From: Saccharibacillus qingshengii | Lineage (GTDB): Bacteria > Bacillota > Bacilli > Paenibacillales > Paenibacillaceae | Direction: 5' to 3' | Assembly (NCBI RefSeq): GCF_013185195.1 | Contig: NZ_JAAZWC010000019.1 | Span: 34,145-98,144, forward strand | DNA: 64,000 nucleotides | Made by a program: the position numbers and the translations under genes | In this document: piece after piece, positions 8,119 to 17,354 of the stretch | How the letters are laid out: every line of letters starts with the position of its first letter | How positions within the stretch are numbered: position 1 is the first letter of the stretch | The notes under the pieces: model-generated | Database searches by the model: none | What the model was told of the DNA's origin: nothing | The model's input: only the letters and a program-made list of their open reading frames with translations

Positions 8119-9309
8119 TTAAAGGGACTGCGAATCGCCGCACGCCTGCCACGCCTGCGCTCCGAGCAGAGGCACCAACCGGCGGGCCAGATTCTCGCCC
8201 ATGCGGATATGGCCTTCGTCGGCGGGATGGATCAGATCGCAGGACAGACCGCCGGGATCGTCCAGCACCGTATCGCCTTTGATCGGCAGCAGCTTCGCAT
8301 GGCCCACCCGCCGCGCTTCTTCCCGCAGGATTTCGTTGAACCGGAACTCTTTCGCGGCCGCTTCCGGGAAACCTTCGCCCAGTGTGGCGAAATTCGGATA
8401 GATTGTGGTCAGGGCGATCGGGCGGAGCGGATGCGCGGCCGAGATCCGCTCCAGGGTATAGCGGACCCTGGAGCGGAACGTCTCGTCGTCCATGCCGTCT
8501 CTCATATTGACGCCCAGCTCCAGGAAAAGGATGTCCCAATCGCGCCGATCCGCGATCCAGTCGATCAATTCGGGCTCGCACAGGCAGGAGCCGCTCATGC
8601 CGATATTGTACAGATCGACGCCCAGGCGCCGGGCCGTCTGATCGATATACGCCAAGCGGCTTCCTTCGCCGCCGTGCGTAATCGAAGAGCCGTAGGCGAG
8701 CAGGCGCAGCTCCGGCGTCTCGCCCGGCCTCGGCGGCCGGACCTGTTCGCCGAAGGCGTCGAGGCCGCAGAAGACGGCCTCGGCCCGCCCGAAGCGAACG
8801 CGCCAGACTGCCGGCGCGAAGCCCGAAGCCGACAGCCTGCGGGCGTCGGCCGCCTTCAGCCGCGGCGGCGCATGCAGCCGCAGCGTGCAGACCGAACCGG
8901 CCTGCAGCCGGTGCTCGGAATGGAACATTCCGCCGCAGTACACGGCGACGGTGCCGCCTTGCACCGGCAGGGCCAAGGTCACGTCCACGGTCTGCGAGGA
9001 CGTGACGAAGCGCAGCTCGCAGCCGGTGGACTCGGCTGCGATAAAGCGCCCGCGAGCGCCAAGCTGCTCGCGCACGGAGCGCGGCATGCGGCGGAGGAAT
9101 ACGCCGCCCATGGGAGCGGCCTCAAGCTCGGCCGCTCCGTGAAAAGCGATGCCGCCTCGGACCAAGGCGGCTGGGGCCAAGATGCCGGAATCGCCTGCGG
9201 ATTCCGGCCGGCCTGCGGCTGCGGGGACCGCCGGCTGTTCACCGGACGGCAGAGAGCTGCCGGCCTGCGGGTCACCGGATACGGCGCCGCCGTTCAACGA
9301 TTCATTCAT
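8119..9309 (-). CDS. SGNH/GDSL-type esterase with N-terminal beta domain
   Basis: The 396-residue protein has an N-terminal region (about residues 1-190) likely to be a beta-sandwich, then an SGNH hydrolase domain. The nucleophile block is LAYGSSITHGG, the Gly block LYNIGMSGS, the Asn block ELGVNMRDG, and the C-terminal Asp-His pair is in CDLIHPADEGH. No signal peptide is evident, so it is probably intracellular. The likely role is deacetylation of imported oligosaccharides, since it sits with a GH105 gene; the substrate is inferred. The ATG overlaps the end of the GH105 gene (stop at 9302), indicating translational coupling; an earlier in-frame ATG at 9321 is possible. Confidence 0.8.
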   Translation of the reverse strand: MNESLNGGAVSGDPQAGSSLPSGEQPAVPAAAGRPESAGDSGILAPAALVRGGIAFHGAAELEAAPMGGVFLRRMPRSVREQLGARGRFIAAESTGCELRFVTSSQTVDVTLALPVQGGTVAVYCGGMFHSEHRLQAGSVCTLRLHAPPRLKAADARRLSASGFAPAVWRVRFGRAEAVFCGLDAFGEQVRPPRPGETPELRLLAYGSSITHGGEGSRLAYIDQTARRLGVDLYNIGMSGSCLCEPELIDWIADRRDWDILFLELGVNMRDGMDDETFRSRVRYTLERISAAHPLRPIALTTIYPNFATLGEGFPEAAAKEFRFNEILREEARRVGHAKLLPIKGDTVLDDPGGLSCDLIHPADEGHIRMGENLARRLVPLLGAQAWQACGDSQSL

Positions 9310-10456
9310 CGCGGCGCCCATCTTCCCCGGGGCGCTGCGCTGCTTTTTTTGCCGCTTCCGTCTCTCCGGCTTTTCCCCCAAAATGGCCCTCGCCGTGTTT
9401 CATCGCTTCAACCAGCAGCAGCAGCGCCATCGACTGGCCGTACGGCATCGGACAGATCGGAATATCGCGGTACGCCTGAAGCGTCCGGCCCATACCGGTT
9501 CCGTAGGATACGCCGCGTACAACCCCGTCCTCGTCGATCGAATCCAGGACATAGTCCAGCGCACGCAGCGCGCAGTCGCGGTGTTTGGCGTCCAGGTCGC
9601 CCATCCGGTACGCTTTGAGCATGCCATAGGCAAAAGCAGCCGCGGCCGACGTCTCCAGATACGAATCGGGATCGTCGAGCAGCGTATGCCAGGCGCCTTC
9701 CGGCGACTGCAGCTCGATCAGCTTGTCCGCCTGCCTCCGCAGCGAAGACAGGAGGAACAGCCGCACGCCGGCCGGCTGCTCGGCCATGTCCAGGTAATCG
9801 ACCAGCCCCGCCGTGTACCAGGAGTTTCCCCGCGCCCACAGCGCCCGTGCAAAATGATGCCCGCCTTCAAGAAAAGTCCACCCATGGAAAAACAGACCCG
9901 TCGACGGGTCCGTCAAATACTTCAGATGGACAAGAAACTGCCGCACGCTCTCCTGCATGCACTTGTCGTCCTGGAGCAGTACGCCCATCCTCGCCACGAA
10001 CAGCACCGTCATATACAGCGTGTCGTCCCAGAGCTGCCCTTCGTTCGCGCTGCCCGTCACCTCATGCTGGATACCGCCTTCCTCCGTTCTCGGCATCTCA
10101 TGCAGAACGTAATCCAGCCATTCCCGGCACAGGTCGAGATAATCCGGACGCCCTGTTTCTTCCGCCAGGTACGTCAGCGTCAGCATGGGGCACATTGTGT
10201 TGACGTTTTTGTCGGGCAGCCCTTCCTGAATACGCGCATCAAACCAATCCGTAAGGAAGCGCAGCGTTTCCTTATCGCCGGTCTCCCGGTAATAACCGTG
10301 CAGCGCGAACAGCCCGACTCCCTGCGGCCATTCCCAGTTCTCCATCGAAATGATGCCGATCGGAGCCGTTTCTTCGATCGATCCCCGCATATTTTTCATC
10401 TGCCCGACAACTTTGGCGATCGTTTGTTCAAGGTTTTCTTTTGTAAGCGTAGTCAT
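9302..10456 (-). CDS. Unsaturated rhamnogalacturonyl hydrolase (GH105, YteR-like)
   Basis: The 384-residue (alpha/alpha)6-barrel enzyme removes the unsaturated uronic acid from oligosaccharides left by pectate or rhamnogalacturonan lyases. Family marks are ENWEWPQGVGLFALHGYY, GQLWDDTLYMT with the presumed catalytic Asp, and GHHFARALWARGNSWY. The length is normal and no signal peptide is present. The ATG follows AAAGGAG. A cre-like sequence TGTAAGCGTAGTCA (10442-10455, 13 of 14) overlaps the start codon. The gene is transcribed away from the CRISPR leader. Confidence 0.92.
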   Translation of the reverse strand: MTTLTKENLEQTIAKVVGQMKNMRGSIEETAPIGIISMENWEWPQGVGLFALHGYYRETGDKETLRFLTDWFDARIQEGLPDKNVNTMCPMLTLTYLAEETGRPDYLDLCREWLDYVLHEMPRTEEGGIQHEVTGSANEGQLWDDTLYMTVLFVARMGVLLQDDKCMQESVRQFLVHLKYLTDPSTGLFFHGWTFLEGGHHFARALWARGNSWYTAGLVDYLDMAEQPAGVRLFLLSSLRRQADKLIELQSPEGAWHTLLDDPDSYLETSAAAAFAYGMLKAYRMGDLDAKHRDCALRALDYVLDSIDEDGVVRGVSYGTGMGRTLQAYRDIPICPMPYGQSMALLLLVEAMKHGEGHFGGKAGETEAAKKAAQRPGEDGRRDE

Positions 10457-10559
10457 TTTTTCACTCCTTTGAGCTGCCTGGATTCGTTCGGAAAAAGGAA
10501 AGTCCGACGACGCCGGTCGATCCTGCCCCGTCAGTGTAGGCCGATGAAAGAGATCGCGT

Positions 10560-10752
10560 AAATAGACAAGAATCCTGCTTATCCCTGCGAACCCCAAGCT
10601 CGCATGAAATCCCCGGCAGGTTCGCACCCCGCGCCGTGCAAGGGTTCCCGGGATTTCTCTTGTGTTTTTGTCCAGGTTTGGATAGTCTGATTCTGAGGTT
10701 CGCACTTTTGCCCTTGCCAGCCCCCATGGCACATGAGCTGATAGGGCGAGCA
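10560..10752 (+). promoter_or_regulatory. Probable CRISPR leader
   Basis: About 190 bp of non-coding DNA lies directly before the first repeat. It holds an inverted pair TGCGAACC / GGTTCGCA (about 10577-10626) and a second GGTTCGCAC near 10696. A stretch starting TCGCACCCCG at 10622 resembles the first third of the repeat. The side is chosen because type I-C arrays of this repeat orientation have the leader at the GTCGC end. The same DNA must also hold the GH105 promoter on the minus strand. Confidence 0.5.
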
Positions 10753-11518
<766 letters not shown>

Positions 11519-11590
11519 CGGGCTGCAGCGCGGACTCGAAACGGAGTGAACACCCCGCACCCCATCCCACCATCCAGATCCAACCCTCAG

Positions 11591-11797
11591 CCCGCTAACG
11601 GATTGCATGTCCGTTAGCGGGCGATTTTCCGATGGTTCCGAATTCTAACGGATCGTACGGACGCTTAGCCGCCCAAATAGGGCTCAAAAAGGGCGGAATC
11701 TGTTCTTTTTCGCTTCTAAGCGTCGTCTCGATCCGTTAAAAATATCGAACCGCCGATAGGCGCTTCTAAGCGTCACCTCGATCCGTTAGCGTGCGAA
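11591..11797. repeat. Cluster of TAACGGATC...CGCTTAG repeats with a strong hairpin
   Basis: A perfect 12-bp stem, CCCGCTAACGGA (11591-11602) with its complement at 11610-11621 followed by CGATTTT, may end the CRISPR transcript. It is followed by one forward unit (CTAACGGATCGTACGGACGCTTAG, given in pieces: CTAACGGATC then GGACGCTTAG) near 11645 and two inverted units (CGCTTCTAAGCGTC then CTCGATCCGTTA) near 11720 and 11760. Similar units occur at 17094-17279. No protein is encoded between the array and the deoR terminator. Confidence 0.6.
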
Positions 11798-11910
11798 GGC
11801 GGCGCGTTGGATGCAGGTTTCCGCCGTCCGGAGACAAAGCGGAAGGACACCGGATCGCGTACAGATCGATTTTTCCGGCACAATCCGTCCACTCGTACGC
11901 CAATCCGCAT

Positions 11911-11955
11911 CAAAAAGACGCAGCCCCCGTCCCACAAGGGACAAGGTCTGCGTCT
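11911..11955 (-). terminator. Terminator of the deoR-family gene
   Basis: On the minus strand an AGACGCAG/CTGCGTCT stem, with a GTCCC/GGGAC inner stem, is followed by TTTTT, 22 bp after the stop codon. Confidence 0.75.
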
Positions 11956-11976
11956 GGGTCGTTTCTTTTGCCGCTT

Positions 11977-12780
11977 CTACCCTTCATCCTCGGGCTGCAG
12001 CGCTTCATCTTCCGCTTCTTCCCCGCACACCAGCGTCACTCCGTGCCCGCGCAGAAAGTCGCTCCATTCCTCCGCCGGCGGGCGGTCCGTCACGACGAAG
12101 TCGATATCGCCGAAGTCGAACAGCCGGATAAAAGCCAGGCGGTCGAATTTGGAATGATCCGCCAGCAGCATGGTCTTGTTCGCCTGCCGCCGCATCAGCA
12201 GCTTCAACTCGCTCTCGGCTTCGTTGGAATCGCAGATGCCGCCGTGCATCGACAGCGCTTTGCAGCCGAGCAGCGTCACGTCTGCGTTATAGCGTTCGAT
12301 CGTCCGCGCCGCATCGGGACCGACGAAGGAGCTGGTCGAAGCGCCCAGCGTCCCACCGGTGCCGATCAGCCGATGACCCGACTGCTGGAGCGCGGACAGC
12401 GCGACGAGCGAGTTCGTAATCAGCGTCAGCTGCGAACGCCGCTCCACCAGCATCCGCAGCGTTTCAAAAGCGGTCGAGCTGGTATCCGCCATGATGCTGT
12501 CACCGTCGTGAATCAGATCCAGCGCGTACCCGGCAATCCGGCGTTTGGCTTCCAGATTGAGGTCATGCCGGCTGGCATAGGATTGATCGAGATTGGTCGG
12601 AGCGCTCAATACGGCTCCGCCGTAATTTTTCTGCGCGATGCCTTCTTTCTCCAGCTTATCCAGATCGCGGCGCACCGTCTCTTCCGAGACGCCGAATGTT
12701 TGCGCCAACGCCGAGACCTGTACCTTTTTATTGCGGTATAACTCGTTGATAATCCATTCGCGCCGCTGTTCGGCTTTCAT
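11977..12780 (-). CDS. DeoR-family transcriptional regulator (probable fucose operon repressor)
   Basis: The 267-residue protein has an N-terminal DeoR helix-turn-helix (VSALAQTFGVSEETVRRDLD, residues 20-39) and a C-terminal sugar-phosphate sensor domain of the isomerase-like fold (DGDSIMADTSSTAFETL and GTGGTLGASTSSFVGPDA). Such proteins repress sugar operons until a phosphorylated intermediate binds. It is divergent from fucI, so the fucose operon is the likely target; L-fuculose-1-phosphate is the expected signal, by analogy only. The ATG at 12780 follows GGGGGCGG. Confidence 0.85.
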   Translation of the reverse strand: MKAEQRREWIINELYRNKKVQVSALAQTFGVSEETVRRDLDKLEKEGIAQKNYGGAVLSAPTNLDQSYASRHDLNLEAKRRIAGYALDLIHDGDSIMADTSSTAFETLRMLVERRSQLTLITNSLVALSALQQSGHRLIGTGGTLGASTSSFVGPDAARTIERYNADVTLLGCKALSMHGGICDSNEAESELKLLMRRQANKTMLLADHSKFDRLAFIRLFDFGDIDFVVTDRPPAEEWSDFLRGHGVTLVCGEEAEDEALQPEDEG

Positions 12781-12923
12781 CTTGTATCCGCCCCCGTATC
12801 CTCGTCTTGCGTCTCCGCTTCGTACCGTTCGCCCTTCCTGCATGCGCAGGCTTGCGGTTTCTTTCTACAAATATATCGATCTTTCTTCGGAATAGGCAAG
12901 GAAAAGAGTACATCGGCCCGCGC

Positions 12924-12962
12924 AAAAAAATCCCTATCCGCCTTGTGAAGGCGGATAGGGAT
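12924..12962 (-). terminator. Terminator downstream of the SLH remnant
   Basis: A perfect 15-bp stem (ATCCCTATCCGCCTT and its complement, loop GTG, 12930-12962) is followed by seven T on the minus strand. It lies 35 bp after the stop of the SLH fragment and before the deoR gene. Confidence 0.8.
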
Positions 12963-12996
12963 GCAGCGGCCGAAGAGATTTCGGCTGTTTTTGCTT

Positions 12997-13185
12997 TTAG
13001 ATCAAGCCGGACACTTTCAGCAGACGTTCGATGATCGCTGCCGCTTCCGCCCGTGTCATATCGGTTTTTGGAGCCAGGCTGGTGGCCGTTCTGCCCGATA
13101 CGATCTCGGACTGCAGCACGGCGGCCAGGCTTTCCCGCGCCCAGTTCGAGACTTGATCGGCATCGCGGTAACCGCCAAGCAGAGA
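12997..13185 (-). pseudogene. S-layer homology (SLH) domain remnant
   Basis: Read on the minus strand, about 60 codons give a clear C-terminal SLH motif: GYRDADQVSNWARESLAA, then VSGRTATSLAPKTDMTRAEA and AAIIERLLKVSGLI before a TAA stop at 12997. SLH domains anchor proteins to secondary cell-wall polymer. Nothing upstream extends the frame into a full protein: there is no start codon or ribosome site, and AT-rich promoter DNA follows. It has kept its terminator. I read it as the tail of a deleted surface-protein gene. Confidence 0.75.
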
Positions 13186-13290
13186 TATCCCGATTTTTCA
13201 AAATCTTAAAATCCCTTTTCGCAAAAACCATAAAACCACAAATATTTTAGACAAAAAACAACAAAACAACAATAAAACCTCGCCTTATTG

Positions 13291-13319
13291 TTGACTTCTT
13301 TCAGCTGGGCTTTTAAGAT
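13291..13319 (+). promoter_or_regulatory. Promoter of the fucose operon
   Basis: TTGACT (13291-13296), a 17-bp spacer and TAAGAT (13314-13319) form a good SigA-type promoter. An A-rich tract with repeated ACAACAAAAC-type units (13251-13278) sits just upstream and may be an UP element or repressor site. Confidence 0.6.
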
Positions 13320-13329
13320 AAAGAAGAAT

Positions 13330-13343
13330 TGATAACGCTTTCT
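13330..13343. promoter_or_regulatory. Possible cre site in the fucose operon leader
   Basis: TGATAACGCTTTCT matches the cre consensus at 12 of 14 positions and lies just downstream of the predicted -10 box, where bound CcpA would block transcription. Confidence 0.4.
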
Positions 13344-13447
13344 AACCTATATTTTCGTCGGATCGTTACGCTTTGCCGGGGATTGTTCAGGGATGCGATC
13401 GCATGCCCGAAGCCCCTTCCCATTCACCTATTTTGAGGAGGTACGTT

Positions 13448-15226
13448 ATGTCAGCCACCGTTACCCAAGAGTATCCGAAAATCGGGATTCGCCCTACCAT
13501 CGACGGCAGAAGACGCGGGGTACGCGAATCGCTGGAAGAACAGACCATGGGCATGGCGCGGCGCACAGCCGCTTTCCTGCAGGAGCATCTGCGCTATCCG
13601 GACGGTTCGCCCGTGCAGTGCGTGATTGCGGACACGACAATCGGCGGCGTAGCGGAAGCGTCCGCGGCGGCGTCCAAGTTCAAGCGGGAAAACGTCGGCG
13701 TCTCGATCACCGTGACCCCGTGCTGGTGCTACGGCTCCGAGACGATGGACATGGACGCTTCGATTCCGCACGCGGTATGGGGATTTAACGGAACGGAGCG
13801 GCCGGGTGCGGTGTACCTGGCGGCCGTGCTGTCGGCTTATGCGCAAAAAGGCATTCCGGCGTTCGGCATTTACGGCGAAGACGTACAGGAGTCCGGCAGC
13901 GAAGAGATTCCGGCCGACGTGCAGACCAAGCTGCTTCAGTTCGCAAGGTCTGCGCTGGCCGCCGCTATGATCCGGGGCAAAGCGTACCTCTCCATGGGCT
14001 CCGTGTCGATGGGTATCGCCGGTTCGATCATCGACGAGAATCTGTTCCAGCATTATCTCGGCATGCGCAACGAATACGTCGACATGTCCGAATTCGTTCG
14101 CCGCGTCGAAGAAGAGATCTACGACAAGGACGAATATGTCAAAGCGCTGGCCTGGACCAAGCAAAACTGCAAACTCGGCGCCAACAACAATCCCGAACAT
14201 CTGATCATCAGCGAAGACGAACAGAATCGGCAGTGGGAATTCGTCGTCAAAATGACGCTGATCGCGCGCGATCTCATGGTCGGCAATCCACGGCTGGCGG
14301 AGCTCGGCTTCGAAGAAGAAGCGGGCGGTCATCACGCGATCGCGGGCGGCTTCCAGGGGCAGCGGCATTGGACGGACCACTTCCCGAACGCCGACTTTAT
14401 GGAGACGATCCTCAATTCCTCGTTCGATTGGAACGGACGGCGCGCGCCGTACATCGTCGCTACCGAGAACGACAGCCTCAACGGCGTCGTCATGCTGTTC
14501 AACCATCTGCTGACAGGCACGGCGCAGATCTTCGCGGATGTGCGGACGTTCTGGAGCCCGGCGGCGGTGGAACGCGTGACGGGACACAAGCTTGAAGGCG
14601 CGGCGCAGGGCGGGCTGCTCCATCTGATCAACTCCGGTTCGGCGGCGCTCGACGGGACCGGCGAGCAGGAGATCGACGGACTGCCCGCGATCAAGCCTTT
14701 CTGGGACGTCACGGACGAAGAAGCGGCCAAATGCCTCGACAAGACGCTGTTCCGGCCGGCTTCGCAGGAATATTTCCGCGGCGGTGGCTTTTCGACGGAT
14801 TACTTGACGCGCGGCGGCATGCCGGTCACGATGGTGCGCCTCAACCTGGTCAAAGGGCTCGGACCCGTGCTTCAGTTGGCGGAAGGCTACACGGTCGACC
14901 TGCCGGAAGACGTGCACCGCACGCTAGACGAGCGCACCGACCCGACCTGGCCGACAACCTGGTTCGCGCCGAAGCTGACAGGCAAAGGCTCGTTCTCGAA
15001 CGTCTACGACGTGATGAACAACTGGGGCGCCAACCACGGCGCGATCAGCTGCGGGCATATCGGCGCCGACCTGATCACCCTCGCTTCCATCCTGCGCATT
15101 CCGGTCAGCATGCACAACGTGGACGAGAAAGACATCTTCCGCCCACGCGTCTGGTCGCTGTTCGGCACGGAAAACACGGAAGCGGCCGATTATGCAGCCT
15201 GCCGGAACTTCGGACCGCTGTACTGA
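13448..15226 (+). CDS. fucI: L-fucose isomerase
   Basis: The 592-residue enzyme interconverts L-fucose and L-fuculose, the first step of fucose breakdown in the cytosol, using Mn2+. The length equals the E. coli enzyme. [20 protein letters not shown] at the N-terminus, TENDSLNG (metal-ligand and catalytic Glu, residue about 340), ADVRTFWSP (metal Asp) and [14 protein letters not shown] (metal His) are all present. The ATG at 13448 follows TGAGGAGG. It is first in an operon with an FGGY kinase, an aldolase and a mutarotase. Confidence 0.95.
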   Translation: MSATVTQEYPKIGIRPTIDGRRRGVRESLEEQTMGMARRTAAFLQEHLRYPDGSPVQCVIADTTIGGVAEASAAASKFKRENVGVSITVTPCWCYGSETMDMDASIPHAVWGFNGTERPGAVYLAAVLSAYAQKGIPAFGIYGEDVQESGSEEIPADVQTKLLQFARSALAAAMIRGKAYLSMGSVSMGIAGSIIDENLFQHYLGMRNEYVDMSEFVRRVEEEIYDKDEYVKALAWTKQNCKLGANNNPEHLIISEDEQNRQWEFVVKMTLIARDLMVGNPRLAELGFEEEAGGHHAIAGGFQGQRHWTDHFPNADFMETILNSSFDWNGRRAPYIVATENDSLNGVVMLFNHLLTGTAQIFADVRTFWSPAAVERVTGHKLEGAAQGGLLHLINSGSAALDGTGEQEIDGLPAIKPFWDVTDEEAAKCLDKTLFRPASQEYFRGGGFSTDYLTRGGMPVTMVRLNLVKGLGPVLQLAEGYTVDLPEDVHRTLDERTDPTWPTTWFAPKLTGKGSFSNVYDVMNNWGANHGAISCGHIGADLITLASILRIPVSMHNVDEKDIFRPRVWSLFGTENTEAADYAACRNFGPLY

Positions 15227-15258
15227 GGCGTTGACGCCATTTTACCGGAAAGCAGGGC

Positions 15259-17097
15259 ATGCCCATGAAGCCTCTTAAATTCGATTCGGAAAGTTTGAAC
15301 GGGATGGGTCAAGATCCGCAGGGTGCGGACTCCGGCGAATCTGCCGCACATGCCGGGGTTGCCGGAACTGTTGAAATCTCTTCTGTCAAAAGGGTGCTGG
15401 CCGTCGATCTCGGCGCCAGCTCCGGCCGGGTCATGCTCGGCAGCTACGACGGCTCGAAGCTTGAGCTGCGCGAGATTCACCGCTTCGACAATGTGCCGGT
15501 CGAAGAAGGCGGCGGCTTGTACTGGGACGAAGGAGGGCTGTTCGCGGAGATTCAGACGGGTATCCGCCTGGCTGCCGCCGAAGGACAGCCGATCCTCGGG
15601 ATCGGCGTCGACACCTGGGGCGTCGACTACGGCTGGATCGGCCAAGGCGGCGAACTGCTGCGGCCGCCGCATCATTACCGCGACGCGCGTATGGCGCGGC
15701 ACGCGGCGGAACTGGAGCGCCGCCTGCCGCTGCGCGAACAGTTCGAGCTGACCGGCAATCAGCCGAATCCCATCAATACGGTATACCAGATCTTCGCCGA
15801 TCTGGAAGAACAGCCCGAGCTGCGCGAGCAGGCTTCCCGTCTGCTCATGATGCCGGATTTGTTCCATTACCGGCTGTGCGGCGCCGCGGCTGCGGAGCGA
15901 AGCATCCTCAGCACCGGCGGTCTGCTTGCGGCCGGCGGCAGCGAACCGTCCGCCGCCGTATTGGAACGGCTGGGGATTCCGGCCGCCCTGCTGGCGCCGG
16001 TCGTACCGGCCGGCACGGTCCTCGGCGAACTGCGGCCGGAACTGCAGGCGCAGCTGCGCTGCGGCCCCATGCGCGTGGTGGCCGGCGCTTCGCACGACAC
16101 CGCTTCGGCCGTGGCGGCGGTGCCTTACAGCAAGGTAGCGGCGGCAGGGTTGTCCGGGGCAGCGGCGAGCAGTGCGGTGAATAGAGCCGCCGGGTGGAGC
16201 AGAACGGCGGATATAGCCGACGCGGCGAAGAACGGCGGGATGGATGGCGCGGCTGAGTCAGCCGGGACAGCGAAGAGCAGCGGGATGGATGGCGCGGCTG
16301 AGTCAGCCGGCAGGGCCGAGAAAGCAAGCGGAGCGCCGGACGCCGACCGCACAACAGCCGGACGGCCGGCTGGTAAAACGGCCGGCTCCGCTGCCACCGA
16401 AGCCCCCTTCGCTGCTTTTATCAGCTGCGGCACCTGGTCGATCGCGGGGGTCGAGACCCCACGGCCGATCTTGTCCGATGCCGCTTACGAACGCGGCCTG
16501 ACGAACGAAGCTTGTTACGGCGGCGGCAATCGCCTGCTCAAGAACATCACGGGCTTGTGGCTGCTTCAGGAATGCCGGCGGCATTGGAACGCCGGCGGCG
16601 AAGCGCTCAGCCACGGTGACCTGGCGGCGCTGGCCGAAGCCGCGGGACCTGCGGCTTCGCGGATCGATCCCGACGATCCGCGCTTTGCCGCTCCGGGCGA
16701 CATGCCGGAGCGGGTCCGGCAGTACTGCCGGGAGACCGGGCAGCCGGTCCCCGGCAGCCACGGCGAGCTGGCGCGCGTCGTGCTCGAGAGTCTGGCTGAC
16801 GCGTACGCCCGCGCGATCGACGAGCTCGAGTCGATCACAGGCCGCGCGATCGCCGCGGTCCATCTCGTCGGAGGCGGCAGCCGCAACCGGCTGCTCTGCC
16901 GCCTGACGGCGGAGCGCACCGGCCGCGAAGTCATTGCGGGCCCGGTCGAAGCGAGCGCCGCAGGCAGCGCGCTTGTCCAGCTCGCCGCATTGGGCGAGCT
17001 GGACTTCGACCGTCGGGCGGAGATTCTCGGGCGCTCGTTTGCGCTCGAACGTTACCTGCCCGGCGAACCTGCGAACCGGCAGATCCGTAAGTTCTAA
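15259..17097 (+). CDS. FGGY-family kinase (L-fuculokinase/rhamnulokinase type) with low-complexity insertion
   Basis: The enzyme should phosphorylate L-fuculose to fuculose-1-phosphate. The sequence is closest to rhamnulokinases: VLAVDLGASSGRVMLGSYDG, GVDTWGVDYG, SHDTASAVAAVP, ISCGTWSIAG and VHLVGGGSRNRLL (ATP-binding). Two things are odd. The first 40 residues precede the usual start. About 94 residues (about 291-384) rich in Ala, Gly, Ser and Asp are inserted between HDTASAVAAVP and the CGTWS loop, where relatives have about ten; they include a 15-residue duplication. The TAA stop forms the beginning of an intergenic repeat unit. The substrate call rests on the fucI-fucA-fucU context. Confidence 0.85.
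   Translation: MPMKPLKFDSESLNGMGQDPQGADSGESAAHAGVAGTVEISSVKRVLAVDLGASSGRVMLGSYDGSKLELREIHRFDNVPVEEGGGLYWDEGGLFAEIQTGIRLAAAEGQPILGIGVDTWGVDYGWIGQGGELLRPPHHYRDARMARHAAELERRLPLREQFELTGNQPNPINTVYQIFADLEEQPELREQASRLLMMPDLFHYRLCGAAAAERSILSTGGLLAAGGSEPSAAVLERLGIPAALLAPVVPAGTVLGELRPELQAQLRCGPMRVVAGASHDTASAVAAVPYSKVAAAGLSGAAASSAVNRAAGWSRTADIADAAKNGGMDGAAESAGTAKSSGMDGAAESAGRAEKASGAPDADRTTAGRPAGKTAGSAATEAPFAAFISCGTWSIAGVETPRPILSDAAYERGLTNEACYGGGNRLLKNITGLWLLQECRRHWNAGGEALSHGDLAALAEAAGPAASRIDPDDPRFAAPGDMPERVRQYCRETGQPVPGSHGELARVVLESLADAYARAIDELESITGRAIAAVHLVGGGSRNRLLCRLTAERTGREVIAGPVEASAAGSALVQLAALGELDFDRRAEILGRSFALERYLPGEPANRQIRKF
16235..16310 (+). repeat. 31-bp direct repeat inside the kinase gene
   Basis: Two perfect 31-bp copies (16235-16265 and 16280-16310), beginning GCGGGATGGATGGCGCGG, lie 45 bp apart (a multiple of three) and encode GMDGAAESAG twice. 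They are the core of the non-conserved insertion. Confidence 0.9.
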
Positions 17098-17279
17098 CGA
17101 ATCCTGAGAACGCTAAACAAGCCGAAACGGCCGATTTCTTTTTCTAACGAATCCTGAGAACGCTATATCCGCTCAATCGACTAATTTCGCTTCCAAAATG
17201 CCAAATAGCGATACAGGGATTCGTTACAGGGTCGAAACTCCAATATGCGTTCGAATAGCGTTATGAGGTTTCGTTAGCG
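17094..17279. repeat. Cluster of TAACGAATCCTGAGAACGCTA repeats in opposed pairs
   Basis: Two forward units (TAACGAATCC...GAACGCTA from 17095 and 17146) face two inverted units (TAGCG...GGATTCGTTA near 17204 and TAGCG...GTTTCGTTAG near 17257), so the transcript could fold into a large hairpin between the kinase and aldolase cistrons. The first unit supplies the stop codon of the kinase gene. Related units occur at 11591-11797. Confidence 0.65.
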
Positions 17280-17354
17280 TGTCGCAGCCGGCACCAAACG
17301 GACGAATCCCTGTTTGCTCTCTACCCAATCGATTCCAAAAGGAGACCCCTACCC

